Below, one piece after another: positions 43,985 through 52,928 of a stretch of DNA of 64,000 nt. The stretch comes from Neobacillus mesonae (GTDB lineage: Bacteria; Bacillota; Bacilli; Bacillales; Cytobacillaceae), in contig NZ_JAMBNQ010000003.1 in assembly GCF_023715155.1 (NCBI RefSeq), forward strand, positions 124,001-188,000, in the 5' to 3' direction. Under the pieces are notes generated by a model. It worked only from the letters and a program-made list of their open reading frames with translations, was not told the DNA's origin and did not search any database. The position numbers and the translations under genes were made by a program. Within the stretch, counting starts at the first letter, position 1, and every line of letters begins with the position of its first letter.

Positions 43985-44986
43985 ATGATCAATAAACTTA
44001 TCCAGAGCAGCGCTTTCAAGCGGATTTTAATTTTTGTGTTTATTGCGATTGTTTTGTACGCAATGAGGTCGATGATTAATTTAATTTTACTTACGTTTAT
44101 TTTTACATTTTTAATGGATCGGCTGGTCCAGTTCATTGAAAGGAAAATCCCTTTAAACCGGAAACTGCTGGTGGTTATTTCCTACGCCAGTATTGTTGGA
44201 CTTCTTTCATATGGACTGGTGATGTACCTGCCAATGATTGCGAATGAAATAACAACATTGATTAAACAATTAACTGCTTTTTATACTTCTAAACATGATA
44301 ATGTGGTCTTAAATTACCTTGTAGAACGGATTGAAAAAATAAATATAACCAACTATTTGGAACAAGGAGTTGCGTATTTATTAAAATCCTTCAGCGGAAT
44401 CAGCAAGGTCGGTTTAGAAATCCTAATGGCTCTGCTGTTGAGCTTATTTTTCCTGCTGGAAAAACCAAGATTGGTGGAGTTTACGAAGAAATTCAAAACA
44501 AGCAAAGTAGCATCTATTTATGAGGAAATTGAATTTTTTGCCCATAAATTTGTAAGAACATTTGGGAAAGTGATTGAAGCTCAGCTTATCATCGCCCTTG
44601 TGAATTGTATTCTAACAACCATTTCGCTGTGGATCCTCGATTTTCCGCAGCTTGGCGGTTTATCGATTATGGTGTTTATTTTAGGATTAATTCCTGTCGC
44701 CGGAGTTATTATTTCATTAATCCCGCTTGTCATTATTGCCTATAGTATTGGCGGAATAATGACGGTGCTTTATATCGCGATTGCGATTGCCATTATTCAT
44801 GGGATTGAAGCATATATATTAAACCCGAATTTAATGAGTTCAAAGACCAATCTTCCAGTGTTTTATACTTTTATTGTATTGATTTTTTCCGAACACTTCT
44901 TTGGTGTATGGGGCTTGATTGTAGGGATCCCGGTATTTGTCTTCTTATTGGATATTCTTGATGTAACAGATAATGAAAAGGTTTAA
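43985..44986 (+). CDS. AI-2E family transporter-like membrane protein
   Basis: A 333-residue protein with about eight hydrophobic segments and the C-terminal family signature GGLSIMVFILGLIPVAGVII, followed by a re-entrant-like glycine-rich stretch and HGIEAYILNPNLMSSKTNLP. Members include AI-2 exporters and Na+/H+ antiporters, so the function stays open. It has a weak ribosome site. Confidence 0.9.
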   Translation: MINKLIQSSAFKRILIFVFIAIVLYAMRSMINLILLTFIFTFLMDRLVQFIERKIPLNRKLLVVISYASIVGLLSYGLVMYLPMIANEITTLIKQLTAFYTSKHDNVVLNYLVERIEKINITNYLEQGVAYLLKSFSGISKVGLEILMALLLSLFFLLEKPRLVEFTKKFKTSKVASIYEEIEFFAHKFVRTFGKVIEAQLIIALVNCILTTISLWILDFPQLGGLSIMVFILGLIPVAGVIISLIPLVIIAYSIGGIMTVLYIAIAIAIIHGIEAYILNPNLMSSKTNLPVFYTFIVLIFSEHFFGVWGLIVGIPVFVFLLDILDVTDNEKV

Positions 44987-45040
44987 TATAGGGTGATATA
45001 GTGTTATCCTATGGGTAAAAAGATTCAGGAGGACCGTTAA

Positions 45041-45274
45041 ATGAGCGAATGTAAAATAAATCATTCACCAGAAGACGTGAAAAGCAAGTATGAATCTCAG
45101 GCATCCTTTTTGCCAGAAGATTTGAAACCATTATTTGAACAGTTTTTTGCGCAAGGGCATACACAGGATTTATTAAATGAAGTGTTTCACCTGCTGAAAA
45201 AGTATGATTTAGCAGATGAGCAGGAGAAAAGCGAACGAAACAATCACTTGTATTTAGTGCTAAAAAACGTATAA
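45041..45274 (+). CDS. Small soluble protein, unknown
   Basis: A 77-residue charged, helical protein with a strong AGGAGGACC ribosome site and its own terminator, which supports a real gene. No motif is recognised. It follows the AI-2E gene by 54 bases. Confidence 0.7.
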   Translation: MSECKINHSPEDVKSKYESQASFLPEDLKPLFEQFFAQGHTQDLLNEVFHLLKKYDLADEQEKSERNNHLYLVLKNV

Positions 45275-45280
45275 CCAGCA

Positions 45281-45311
45281 GGACTCCGGATTAATGCCGG
45301 GTCCTTTTTTT
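45281..45311 (+). terminator. Rho-independent terminator
   Basis: A stem GGAC-T-CCGG / CCGG-GTCC is followed by a T-rich tail. Confidence 0.88.
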
Positions 45312-45316
45312 ATTTT

Positions 45317-45492
45317 GGCTCTGTTAAAGTGGTATAACCCTGTTGATTTGTTGTGGAAGGCACGAAGATTTCCCGGAATGCCCGCGGACCATTTGTGCCA
45401 TCTTCTAGAGCTATCGCTTTTAGTCGTGCGATGCCTATGCTGCCGAAAACTTCCTTGTGGAGCGAAATAAACTGCCCAGTTTAACATAACCT
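45317..45492. repeat. MITE-like intergenic repeat, copy 2 (internally shortened)
   Basis: It starts GGCTCTGTTAAAGTGG and ends AGTTTAACATAACC, the terminal inverted repeat also seen at 9801-10106. The inner stretch AGCTATCGCTTTTAGTCGTG and CTTCCTTGTGGAGC is nearly identical to copy 1, while about 130 bases of its middle are missing. The rest of the gap up to 45564 shows no gene. Confidence 0.8.
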
Positions 45493-45564
45493 ATTTTAAA
45501 AATAGCTAATGAAATATGCTGCAATAGAAAACATTAAAAAAAATAATTATTTTTGGGGGTTTTC

Positions 45565-46527
45565 ATGGGAGAATTACTGCAGTTATTAAAAAGAGGAAAC
45601 AAATCTGCCATGCTGGCCGCAATTGTGAATACCGTCATTGCGGTGATAAAAGGAATTGCCTACTTTTTTACAGGAAATGTAGCGATGTTTGCGGAAACCA
45701 TGCACAGCCTGGGAGACGCAGCAAATCAATTTTTTGTATTTACGGGTTCAGCCTTAAGCAAGAAGGCCCCGACAGATAAGTTTCCTAATGGTTTTGGACG
45801 CTTGGTAAATTTGGTTTTATTGGGTGCGGTATTGATCGTCGGCATCATGGCATTTGAAACAATTAAGGAAGGATACAGGCACATACTTCATCCCACTAAA
45901 TCTGGCGGGTTTATTATAAATATTTCAGTATTAGGACTCTCTACAATACTGGAAATGTTTGTATTATTTAAAGCGATGAAGGAAATTTTACATGAACTGG
46001 ATATTCAAGCTGGAGGACTAAATGTGTTTGTGAAAAGCTTTGCTAATCTAGGAAGAGCCAAGCCTGCAACAAAACTCGTTTTTATGGAAGACTTTGTTGC
46101 CTCTATAGGTGGTTTGTTAGCAATTCTTGCTGTCATCATCGCCCATTTTACAAATCTTCATCAATTAGAAGGCATTGCTTCCGTGCTGATTGGATTCATG
46201 ATGTTTTTTGTTGTGGGAAGAGTTTTCTTAGATAATGCTGCGGGTGTTATCGGTCAATCGGATGAAGTAATGGAAAGTAAAATTGGTACGATTGTCATGG
46301 AAGATCCGGATGTTAAGGATATTCAATCCCTGACGGTTATCAAAGAAGGGGAAGACTTGCATGTTGAATTGGAAATTGAAATCGATCCGAAAATGACGAT
46401 AGCAGCTGCCGATGATATTAAAGACCGATTGGAGGAGAGGATTTTAACTGAAAAGGGTGTTGTCGATGTAATGATTGAGTTTGATGAAGAGGACGGAGTA
46501 ATGACCTGGAAAAATCAAGAGAAATAA
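45565..46527 (+). CDS. Cation diffusion facilitator (CDF) family transporter
   Basis: A 320-residue metal-efflux protein with six membrane segments. Helix 2 carries MFAETMHSLGDAANQ, with metal-site His/Asp residues, and helix 5 contains MEDFVASIGGLLAI. A cytoplasmic beta-alpha domain (about 240-320) with HVELEIEIDPKM follows. ATG 45565 is after GGGGGT; TTG 45553 is less likely. It is of the ZitB/YdfM-like class; the metal is not determined. Confidence 0.92.
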   Translation: MGELLQLLKRGNKSAMLAAIVNTVIAVIKGIAYFFTGNVAMFAETMHSLGDAANQFFVFTGSALSKKAPTDKFPNGFGRLVNLVLLGAVLIVGIMAFETIKEGYRHILHPTKSGGFIINISVLGLSTILEMFVLFKAMKEILHELDIQAGGLNVFVKSFANLGRAKPATKLVFMEDFVASIGGLLAILAVIIAHFTNLHQLEGIASVLIGFMMFFVVGRVFLDNAAGVIGQSDEVMESKIGTIVMEDPDVKDIQSLTVIKEGEDLHVELEIEIDPKMTIAAADDIKDRLEERILTEKGVVDVMIEFDEEDGVMTWKNQEK

Positions 46528-46628
46528 ACCTGATACTAGTAAATGATGTAAGAATAATACAGCCATAATGTGGAAAGCTATTCTTTATAGATGGATTGAA
46601 CGTCAAAAGCTTGAGGGGATGATTTCGG

Positions 46629-47630
46629 ATGTCAGAGCGGAGTATCAGGTTATCGAGTGCGGAAATCGCTGGATTATGGGAAACCTATCTTCAAGAGAGT
46701 ATGGCAGCATGCCTGCTTACTTATTTTCTTCATCATAATAAGGATGCAGAAATAAGTAAGCTGCTGGAGAATGCTTATGATTTAAGTAATTCTCATCTCA
46801 AACAAATCACTGAAATATTTCAAAATGAAGGCATCCCTCTTCCTGACGGCTTCTCTGAAAAAGATCTGGATTTGACGGCACCGCCATTGTTTTATGATTT
46901 GTTCGGTTTAAGTATGGTTTATTTAATGAGCCGCATGTCTATGATCAATTTTGGTTTTATTACCGTAAATGTTGTCCGTAAAGATGTATTGGACTTTTTC
47001 GTCACATTGGTTGAGCAAACTGCAGAATTATATCAGAAATCAGCGGAATTAATGCTGGAAAAGGGGGTATATGACCGTCCTCCAATGATTCCTTATCCAG
47101 ATCAAGTAGAGTATATTGATAAGGTAAACTACCTTAGTGGATTTGGAAAAAAGCGGCCGATCAATGTCATGGAAATTACCCAAATTTTTTTTAATACGGA
47201 ACGTAATTATCTCGCCATTGTATTATGTATAGGGCTGCTGCAGGTGGTGAAGGATAAGGAAATTCATCAGTATATCCGTGATGGTAAAAAAATATCAGAA
47301 AAACAAATTGATACTTTTAACGATATTCTTTTGAGAGAGGAATTGTTAGGGAATGTTTCGACCACTGTGGATGTCACAGATAGTACCGTGAGTCCTTTTT
47401 CGAACAGGCTGATTGTAACGCTATTTAATACTCTTAATCAAGTTGATGTTACCTTAATTGGTCATGCATTATCTTTATCCATGAGGACGGACTTGGCTGC
47501 TTATTACCAAAAATACATCCTAGAAGTTTTAGCCTATTCAGCAAAAGGATTTAAACTTATGGTTGACCGAGGCTGGGCGCAAACTCCTCCCCATGCCCCC
47601 AATCGAAAAAAACTCCAGAATTTAAACTAA
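46629..47630 (+). CDS. DUF3231 family protein
   Basis: A 333-residue helical protein made of two similar four-helix halves (about 1-165 and 170-330), each starting with a variant of 'WxTYLQESMAACLLTYFLHH' / 'NTERNYLAIVLCIGLLQ'. This is the pattern of the ferritin-like DUF3231 family, common in spore-formers. The function is unknown. An AT-rich leader precedes it and a hairpin follows. Confidence 0.82.
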   Translation: MSERSIRLSSAEIAGLWETYLQESMAACLLTYFLHHNKDAEISKLLENAYDLSNSHLKQITEIFQNEGIPLPDGFSEKDLDLTAPPLFYDLFGLSMVYLMSRMSMINFGFITVNVVRKDVLDFFVTLVEQTAELYQKSAELMLEKGVYDRPPMIPYPDQVEYIDKVNYLSGFGKKRPINVMEITQIFFNTERNYLAIVLCIGLLQVVKDKEIHQYIRDGKKISEKQIDTFNDILLREELLGNVSTTVDVTDSTVSPFSNRLIVTLFNTLNQVDVTLIGHALSLSMRTDLAAYYQKYILEVLAYSAKGFKLMVDRGWAQTPPHAPNRKKLQNLN

Positions 47631-47664
47631 GGTTCGCGTCTGAAAAGGAGCGCGAACCTTTATT
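47629..47664 (+). terminator. Terminator after the DUF3231 gene
   Basis: A stem AAGGTTCGCG / CGCGAACCTT is followed by an AT-rich but broken T tract. Confidence 0.65.
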
Positions 47665-47673
47665 AGATTTATT

Positions 47674-48186
47674 TTATTCCCAAGGTTTGTTTGTCGTAAA
47701 ATAGGCGGCCAGTTCTTTACTGCTTTTTCTGTGCTCTTTCCGCTTTTCTGCTCTTTCATTACCTGTTTCAAACAGTTTTTTCTCTTCTTCTGACTCTGGA
47801 ATGACGCCTGGAACTTTCGTAGGTTTTCCGTCTTCATCCAGAGCGACAAAAGTTAAAAAAGCAGTGGCAGCAATTTTTCGCTCGCCTGAAAGCATATTTT
47901 CAGCAATGATCTTTACAAAAACCTCGATGGAAGAGGTTCCTGTCCAAGTAACAAATGATTCGAAACAAACGGAATCTTTTGGAGTAATGGGACTTAGAAA
48001 ATCAACAGAGTCTGTTGAGGCCGTAACACATTCTCTTCTTGAATGCCTCGTTGCAGAAATGGAAGCGATCATATCTGCATTACTCATTAAGTTTCCGCCG
48101 AATAGTGTATGATGATCATTTACATCATTTGGAAATACCCGCATGATTCTCACTACTCTTGACTCATTACACTTTTTTGCTTCCAA
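47674..48186 (-). CDS. Acyl-CoA thioesterase, hotdog fold (YkhA-like)
   Basis: A 170-residue hotdog-fold protein of the YciA/YkhA/BACH group. It has NDVNDHHTLFGGNLMSNAD with the catalytic Asn/Asp region, then VDFLSPITPKDSV and FVTWTGTSSIEVFVK. It cleaves acyl-CoA esters, probably medium to long chain, in the cytoplasm. It lies alone on the minus strand between a + strand gene and nadE. Confidence 0.93.
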   Translation of the reverse strand: MEAKKCNESRVVRIMRVFPNDVNDHHTLFGGNLMSNADMIASISATRHSRRECVTASTDSVDFLSPITPKDSVCFESFVTWTGTSSIEVFVKIIAENMLSGERKIAATAFLTFVALDEDGKPTKVPGVIPESEEEKKLFETGNERAEKRKEHRKSSKELAAYFTTNKPWE

Positions 48187-48309
48187 CTTTACCCCTCCAT
48201 TACTTTTCTTAATACCATTATTGTACCCATTCCATCTGGAATCTCTCCATTACTGAAAAGGCGTATTTTGTGGTACATTAAAGAATAATGAAATCAGGGA
48301 GGGTAAAAG

Positions 48310-49131
48310 ATGAGTTTGCAAGCACAGATTATGAAGGATTTACATATTTCACCTTCGATTGATCCAAAGGAAGAGGTCCGCAAACGGATTGATTTTTTGA
48401 AAAGTTATGTAGTTAAAACGAAAGCAAAAGGATATGTTTTAGGAATTAGCGGGGGGCAGGATTCAACCCTTGCAGGGAGGCTCGCACAGCTTTCGGTAGA
48501 AGAACTTCGCAAGGAAGGAACGGATGCTGTATTTATTGCCTTGAGGCTGCCATACGGGATGCAGCAGGATGAGGACGATGCGAAAAAAGCATTAGCCTTC
48601 ATTAAGGCAGACAAAGAGATGGTTTTTAACATTAAGCCGGCTGTAGATGAAGTTCAGAAAGAATATAATCAAGAGACAATTGGACAGCCTTTAAGTGACT
48701 ATCAAAAAGGGAATGTAAAAGCGAGAATGAGGATGATTGCACAGTATGCTGCAGGCGGAATGGAAGGATTGCTGGTTATTGGAACAGACCATGCTGCAGA
48801 AGCAATCACAGGGTTTTATACAAAATATGGTGATGGCGGTGCAGACGTTCTGCCTCTAACTGGATTAACGAAACGGCAGGGAAAGGCATTATTAAAAGAA
48901 CTAGGGGCAGAGGAAAGATTATATTTAAAGGTGCCGACAGCAGATCTATTGGATCAAAAGCCAGGACAGGCAGATGAAACCGAATTAGGAATTACCTATG
49001 AGGAACTGGATGATTATTTGGAAGGGCACCCTGTTTCAAAGGAGGCCGCAGAAAAAATTGAAAAGCGCTATGTACAAACAGAACATAAGCGCAGAATGCC
49101 GGCCACAATGTTTGATGATTGGTGGAAATAA
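48310..49131 (+). CDS. nadE: Ammonia-dependent NAD+ synthetase
   Basis: NadE makes NAD from deamido-NAD, ATP and NH3. The PP-loop SGGQDST is at residues 47-53. [29 protein letters not shown] and [14 protein letters not shown] are typical, and there is no glutaminase domain. The 273 residues match the short NH3-dependent form. RBS AGGGAGGG precedes it. Confidence 0.97.
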   Translation: MSLQAQIMKDLHISPSIDPKEEVRKRIDFLKSYVVKTKAKGYVLGISGGQDSTLAGRLAQLSVEELRKEGTDAVFIALRLPYGMQQDEDDAKKALAFIKADKEMVFNIKPAVDEVQKEYNQETIGQPLSDYQKGNVKARMRMIAQYAAGGMEGLLVIGTDHAAEAITGFYTKYGDGGADVLPLTGLTKRQGKALLKELGAEERLYLKVPTADLLDQKPGQADETELGITYEELDDYLEGHPVSKEAAEKIEKRYVQTEHKRRMPATMFDDWWK

Positions 49132-49140
49132 TAAGGTGAG

Positions 49141-49172
49141 GAGATTGCTAATAAAAGGCAGTCTCTTTTTTT
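49141..49172 (+). terminator. Rho-independent terminator after nadE
   Basis: A stem GAGATTGC / GCAGTCTC is followed by T7. Confidence 0.88.
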
Positions 49173-49295
49173 CGTTTTCATCAATTGGCTTTTTCTAGAT
49201 CCATCCAAACCTTCTTAGGTTTATTTTTGAAAAGCAGGGAAAACTAATTTCATTCGCTAAGACTTTTTTAAATGGAAAAGGAGTGATTTTTACTA

Positions 49296-50117
49296 ATGAA
49301 AAAGGTATTGCTTGTGTTAGGACTCTTGTTAAGTTTTACACTTGTTTTGTCCGCATGCGGCAAAGACGATGATAAAAAGGATAATAAGAATAAAACAGCT
49401 GAGAAGGCAGACAAAGACTTGCTGCAAAAAGTGAAAGATGATGGGGAAATTTTAATTGGAACAGAAGGCACTTATCCACCATTTACATTCCATGATACAA
49501 ATGGAAAATTGACTGGCTTTGATGTCGACCTTGCAGAAGAAGTGGCGAAACGCCTGGGAGTTAAGGCAGTATTCAAAGAAACCCAATGGGACGGCATGTT
49601 TGCAGGACTAGATGCAAAACGGTTTGATATGATTGCCAATGAAGTGGGGATTCGACCAGACCGTCAAAAAAAGTATGATTTCTCTGATCCATATATTAAA
49701 ACGACAGCAGTTTTAATTACGAAAAAGGACAATACCAAAGTAAAATCATTTGAAGATATCAAAGGATTAAGTTCAGCTCAATCATTAACAAGTAACTATG
49801 GGGATTTAGCAAAAAAATATGGTGCCAATCTTGTTGGAGTGGATGGCTTTCAACAGTCAGCTGAACTTTTGGCACAGAATCGAGTGGATGTAACGATTAA
49901 TGATAATATTGCTTTTTTAGACTATAAAAAGAAAAAACCAGATACACCTTTGAAAATCGTGGCAAAAAGTGAAGATGTCTCAACCAGCGGATTCATGTTC
50001 AGAAAGAATAATGAACCGATGGTCGATGCTGTCAACGCAGCCCTAAAAGACATGATTGATGACGGCACATATAAAAAGATCTCTGAAAAATGGTTCGGGG
50101 AGGATGTACTGAAGTAA
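49296..50117 (+). CDS. Amino-acid-binding lipoprotein (ABC transporter family 3)
   Basis: A 273-residue lipoprotein. The signal peptide has a lipobox LVLSAC with Cys21, followed by a Lys/Asp-rich tether (about 22-42). The mature part is a family 3 solute-binding protein: GTEGTYPPFTFHD, TGFDVDLAEEVAKRLG, WDGMFAGLDAKRFDMIANEVGI, KYDFSDPYI. It resembles cystine/polar amino-acid receptors such as TcyA. No permease or ATPase gene adjoins it, so its partners lie elsewhere. Confidence 0.9.
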   Translation: MKKVLLVLGLLLSFTLVLSACGKDDDKKDNKNKTAEKADKDLLQKVKDDGEILIGTEGTYPPFTFHDTNGKLTGFDVDLAEEVAKRLGVKAVFKETQWDGMFAGLDAKRFDMIANEVGIRPDRQKKYDFSDPYIKTTAVLITKKDNTKVKSFEDIKGLSSAQSLTSNYGDLAKKYGANLVGVDGFQQSAELLAQNRVDVTINDNIAFLDYKKKKPDTPLKIVAKSEDVSTSGFMFRKNNEPMVDAVNAALKDMIDDGTYKKISEKWFGEDVLK

Positions 50118-50206
50118 TTTGAGTTTGAACAAAAAACTTAGATTCAGTCCATTAATCAACTGTATATAGGAACGAATCCAAATATTTTGGAATAGGATAA
50201 AGTAAG

Positions 50207-50240
50207 TGCTGCAGCTGAAAAGGGCTGCGGCATTTTTATT
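50207..50240 (+). terminator. Rho-independent terminator after the lipoprotein gene
   Basis: A stem TGCTGCAGC / GCTGCGGCA is followed by TTTTTATTTT. Confidence 0.87.
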
Positions 50241-50301
50241 TTAAAATAGAAATGTTACCCAGAGGGCTCGATTATCATGTATACTAAAATTAGGGAAAAA
50301 T

Positions 50302-50327
50302 TGAAACATTTTCACTTTTTATCCGTA
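50302..50327 (+). promoter_or_regulatory. Sigma-W promoter of the NfeD-flotillin operon
   Basis: TGAAAC (50302-50307) and CGTA (50324-50327) are spaced by exactly 16 bases, a perfect sigma-W consensus. The B. subtilis yuaF-floT operon is also sigma-W driven. Between this and 50438 lies a leader with a strong AAGGAGG site and tiny ORFs. Confidence 0.88.
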
Positions 50328-50437
50328 TATAGTACTATACATAATTTTTAAAAAGAAGGAGGATGCCATGGCCTATTGGAGATAATTTTACATTCTCCGC
50401 TGTATTTCTTATCTATTACAAAAAAGGGATGATGCTT

Positions 50438-50986
50438 ATGGAACTTTTTGGACTTCCCCTTGCCTCGATTTATTTGTACGCACTTATTATTTCAGGTATT
50501 CTTACCATCCTTTATGTTCTGTTTGCAGATGTACTGCATGTTGATACTGGGGACGGAGGTCTTCATTTTTTAAATCCTGTTCTTATTTTTGCTTTTATTA
50601 CCATTCTGTCTGCCGGCGGCTACCTATTTGAACGCCTATCTTCCCTCCATTCTTTACTGATTTTAGCGATTTCAGCAGTTATATCTCTAATTCTTGTTAC
50701 TTTACTAAATGTTTTCGTTCTAGTTCCGCTTTCCTCTGCTGAGGAATCATTAGTCTATAAAGAATCTGATTTACGCGGCCGAATCGGGCTGGTCATTACG
50801 TCTATTCCAGCTGATGGCTTTGGGGAAGTGTTAATTGAAAGTGCCAGCGGCAGAATTGCAAAACCTGCATCAAGCTTTGATCATGAAGCTATTCCTAATG
50901 GTACAAAAGTACTGGTGATACAGGTGAAGGATGGGGTCTTGCAGGTAACTGTTTATCAAAAGAATGAAAGCTTAATCCCGTATTAA
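50438..50986 (+). CDS. NfeD-family membrane protein (YuaF-type)
   Basis: A 182-residue product if started at ATG 50438, which is 9 bases after AAAGGG. There are three membrane helices in the first ~105 residues, then an OB-fold soluble domain (DLRGRIGLVITSIPADGFGEVLI... HEAIPNGTKVLVIQVKDG). It pairs with flotillin in membrane microdomain organisation. An upstream in-frame ATG at 50363 has a better SD but would add an atypical N-terminus. It is followed by floT at 144 bases. Confidence 0.88.
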   Translation: MELFGLPLASIYLYALIISGILTILYVLFADVLHVDTGDGGLHFLNPVLIFAFITILSAGGYLFERLSSLHSLLILAISAVISLILVTLLNVFVLVPLSSAEESLVYKESDLRGRIGLVITSIPADGFGEVLIESASGRIAKPASSFDHEAIPNGTKVLVIQVKDGVLQVTVYQKNESLIPY

Positions 50987-51130
50987 CGGCAGTATGTCTT
51001 CACTTGTAGACTTAACACCAGCATGAAGTATAAGCGGGGAAATGATCCGAAAACGGGACCAACAATCAGAGGGTGATGGTAAAAACCCGCCTGATGATGT
51101 TTCACTTTATATACAAGGAGGTAAAAAAAT

Positions 51131-52645
51131 ATGGGATTAATTTGGATTATCATTGGTATTGTTGTATTAATTCTAATTGCTTTGATTGGTGTGTTTATCA
51201 CAAAATACAGAACAGCCGGTCCTGATGAAGCATTGATTGTCACAGGAAGCTACTTAGGCAATAAAAATGTTCATGTGGATGAGTCAGGAAACAAAATTAA
51301 AATCATTCGCGGCGGGGGCAGCTTTATTCTGCCGGTTTTTCAGCAAGCAGAGCCACTAAGCTTATTATCTAGTAAACTAGAAGTAACAACACCTGAAGTT
51401 TATACAGAGCAGGGGGTACCGGTAATGGCCGATGGGGTAGCCATTATTAAAATCGGCGGCTCTATCAGCGAAATTGCCACAGCGGCAGAACAGTTTCTTG
51501 GAAAGCCCAAGGAAGATCGAGAAAATGAAGCGAAAGAGGTTTTGGAAGGTCATTTACGTTCCATTCTTGGTTCGATGACAGTCGAAGAAATCTATAAAAA
51601 TAGGGATAAATTTTCCCAGGAAGTGCAGAGGGTTGCCTCACAGGACCTTGCAAAAATGGGTCTTGTGATTGTATCGTTCACTATTAAAGATGTTCGTGAC
51701 AAAAACGGTTATTTGGATGCACTTGGTAAGCCACGGATTGCACAGGTGAAGCGTGATGCAGATATCGCCACGGCTGAAGCGGAAAAAGAAACACGGATTA
51801 AAAAGGCGGAAGCAGCAAAGGAAGCCAAACGCTCAGAATTAGAACGGGCAACTGAAATTGCTGAAGCAGAAAAAGTAAATCAATTGAAAATTGCAGAGTT
51901 CCGCCGTGAGCAGGATATTGCCAAGGCGCGCGCAGATATGGCTTATGACCTCGAAAGTGCAAAGGCAAAACAAGATGTAACGGAGCAGGAAATGCAAGTT
52001 AAAATTATTGAAAGACAAAAGCAAATTGAGCTCGAAGAAAAAGAAATTCTGCGCCGTGAGCGTCAGTATGATTCAGAAGTTAAGAAAAAGGCGGATGCCG
52101 ATCGTTATTCTGTTGAGCAGTCAGCTGCTGCTGAAAAAGCAAAACAAATGGCGGATGCAGAAGCTAATAAATACCGCATTGAAGCAATGGCCAAAGCTGA
52201 AGCAGAGCGGGTGCGTATCGACGGTTTGGCCAAAGCCGAAGCCCAAAAAGCACAAGGTCTTTCAGAAGCAGAAGTCATTCGGATGAAAGGTCTGGCGGAA
52301 GCAGAAGCGAAGGAAAAAATCGCGGAGGCATTCGAACAATTCGGGCAGGCTGCGATTCTCGATATGGTGATCAAAATGCTTCCTGAATATGCGAAACAGG
52401 TGGCAGCACCGCTTTCCAATATTGATAAAATTACAGTTGTGGATACCGGCGGCGGTTCTTCAGAAAATAGCGGAGCAGGTAAAATTACCAGTTATGCAAC
52501 CAACCTGATGGCAAGCCTGCAGGAATCATTAAAGGCCTCCAGCGGGATTGATGTAAAGGAGCTAATTGAAAACTATTCAGGCAAAGGCAATGTGAAAAAA
52601 AGCATTGAAGAACTGAATAATACAATGAAAAAACAAGATTTATAA
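51131..52645 (+). CDS. floT: Flotillin
   Basis: A 504-residue SPFH protein that scaffolds functional membrane microdomains. The N-terminal hydrophobic hairpin (2-24) anchors the SPFH domain (about 30-190). A long Ala/Glu-rich coiled coil with many AEAE repeats (about 200-410) follows, and the C-terminal tail has GGGSSENSGAG. A GGAGG site 8 bases upstream sets the start. It is in the sigma-W operon with the NfeD gene. Confidence 0.97.
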   Translation: MGLIWIIIGIVVLILIALIGVFITKYRTAGPDEALIVTGSYLGNKNVHVDESGNKIKIIRGGGSFILPVFQQAEPLSLLSSKLEVTTPEVYTEQGVPVMADGVAIIKIGGSISEIATAAEQFLGKPKEDRENEAKEVLEGHLRSILGSMTVEEIYKNRDKFSQEVQRVASQDLAKMGLVIVSFTIKDVRDKNGYLDALGKPRIAQVKRDADIATAEAEKETRIKKAEAAKEAKRSELERATEIAEAEKVNQLKIAEFRREQDIAKARADMAYDLESAKAKQDVTEQEMQVKIIERQKQIELEEKEILRRERQYDSEVKKKADADRYSVEQSAAAEKAKQMADAEANKYRIEAMAKAEAERVRIDGLAKAEAQKAQGLSEAEVIRMKGLAEAEAKEKIAEAFEQFGQAAILDMVIKMLPEYAKQVAAPLSNIDKITVVDTGGGSSENSGAGKITSYATNLMASLQESLKASSGIDVKELIENYSGKGNVKKSIEELNNTMKKQDL

Positions 52646-52690
52646 GCGAAAAAAAGGGCATCCAAATCACAAATTTGGATGCCCTTTGTC
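52646..52690. terminator. Bidirectional terminator floT / tautomerase
   Basis: A perfect 12-bp stem GGGCATCCAAAT / ATTTGGATGCCC has an A run on its left, giving T8 for the minus strand gene. A short T run on its right serves floT. Confidence 0.88.
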
Positions 52691-52691
52691 A

Positions 52692-52889
52692 TCAAGCCCG
52701 TTGTCTTCTTTTTTTAACAGATTCTCCTGCAATTCCCCAATGCTGTATCTCTACTTCATTAATCATCACTTGAATGGAGCTTGATGGCGCTTCAGCTACC
52801 TCTGAAACGGTCTTTGTTACTTCCTCAATTAACTTCTCTAACTGTTCTTCCGTGCGGCCTTTTGTTAAACTGATATGAACAAATGGCAT
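52692..52889 (-). CDS. 4-oxalocrotonate tautomerase family protein
   Basis: A 65-residue tautomerase. ATG 52889 places the catalytic proline right after Met (MPFVHISLTKGRTEEQ), as the family requires; the upstream ATG 52898 would bury it. A GAGGTG site supports this start. VTKTVSEVAEAPSSSIQVMINE is typical. It may process an unsaturated keto-acid in the adjacent pathway, or be a generic YwhB-like enzyme. Confidence 0.9.
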   Translation of the reverse strand: MPFVHISLTKGRTEEQLEKLIEEVTKTVSEVAEAPSSSIQVMINEVEIQHWGIAGESVKKRRQRA

Positions 52890-52928
52890 ACTTTTCACCT
52901 CGTTTTTATTTTGAAAGATTCACATGCC

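Noticed and set aside
49175-49295. Extra gene between nadE and the lipoprotein gene (frame from 48998)
   Set aside because: The frame is a shadow of nadE and ends in the intergenic region without a start signal.
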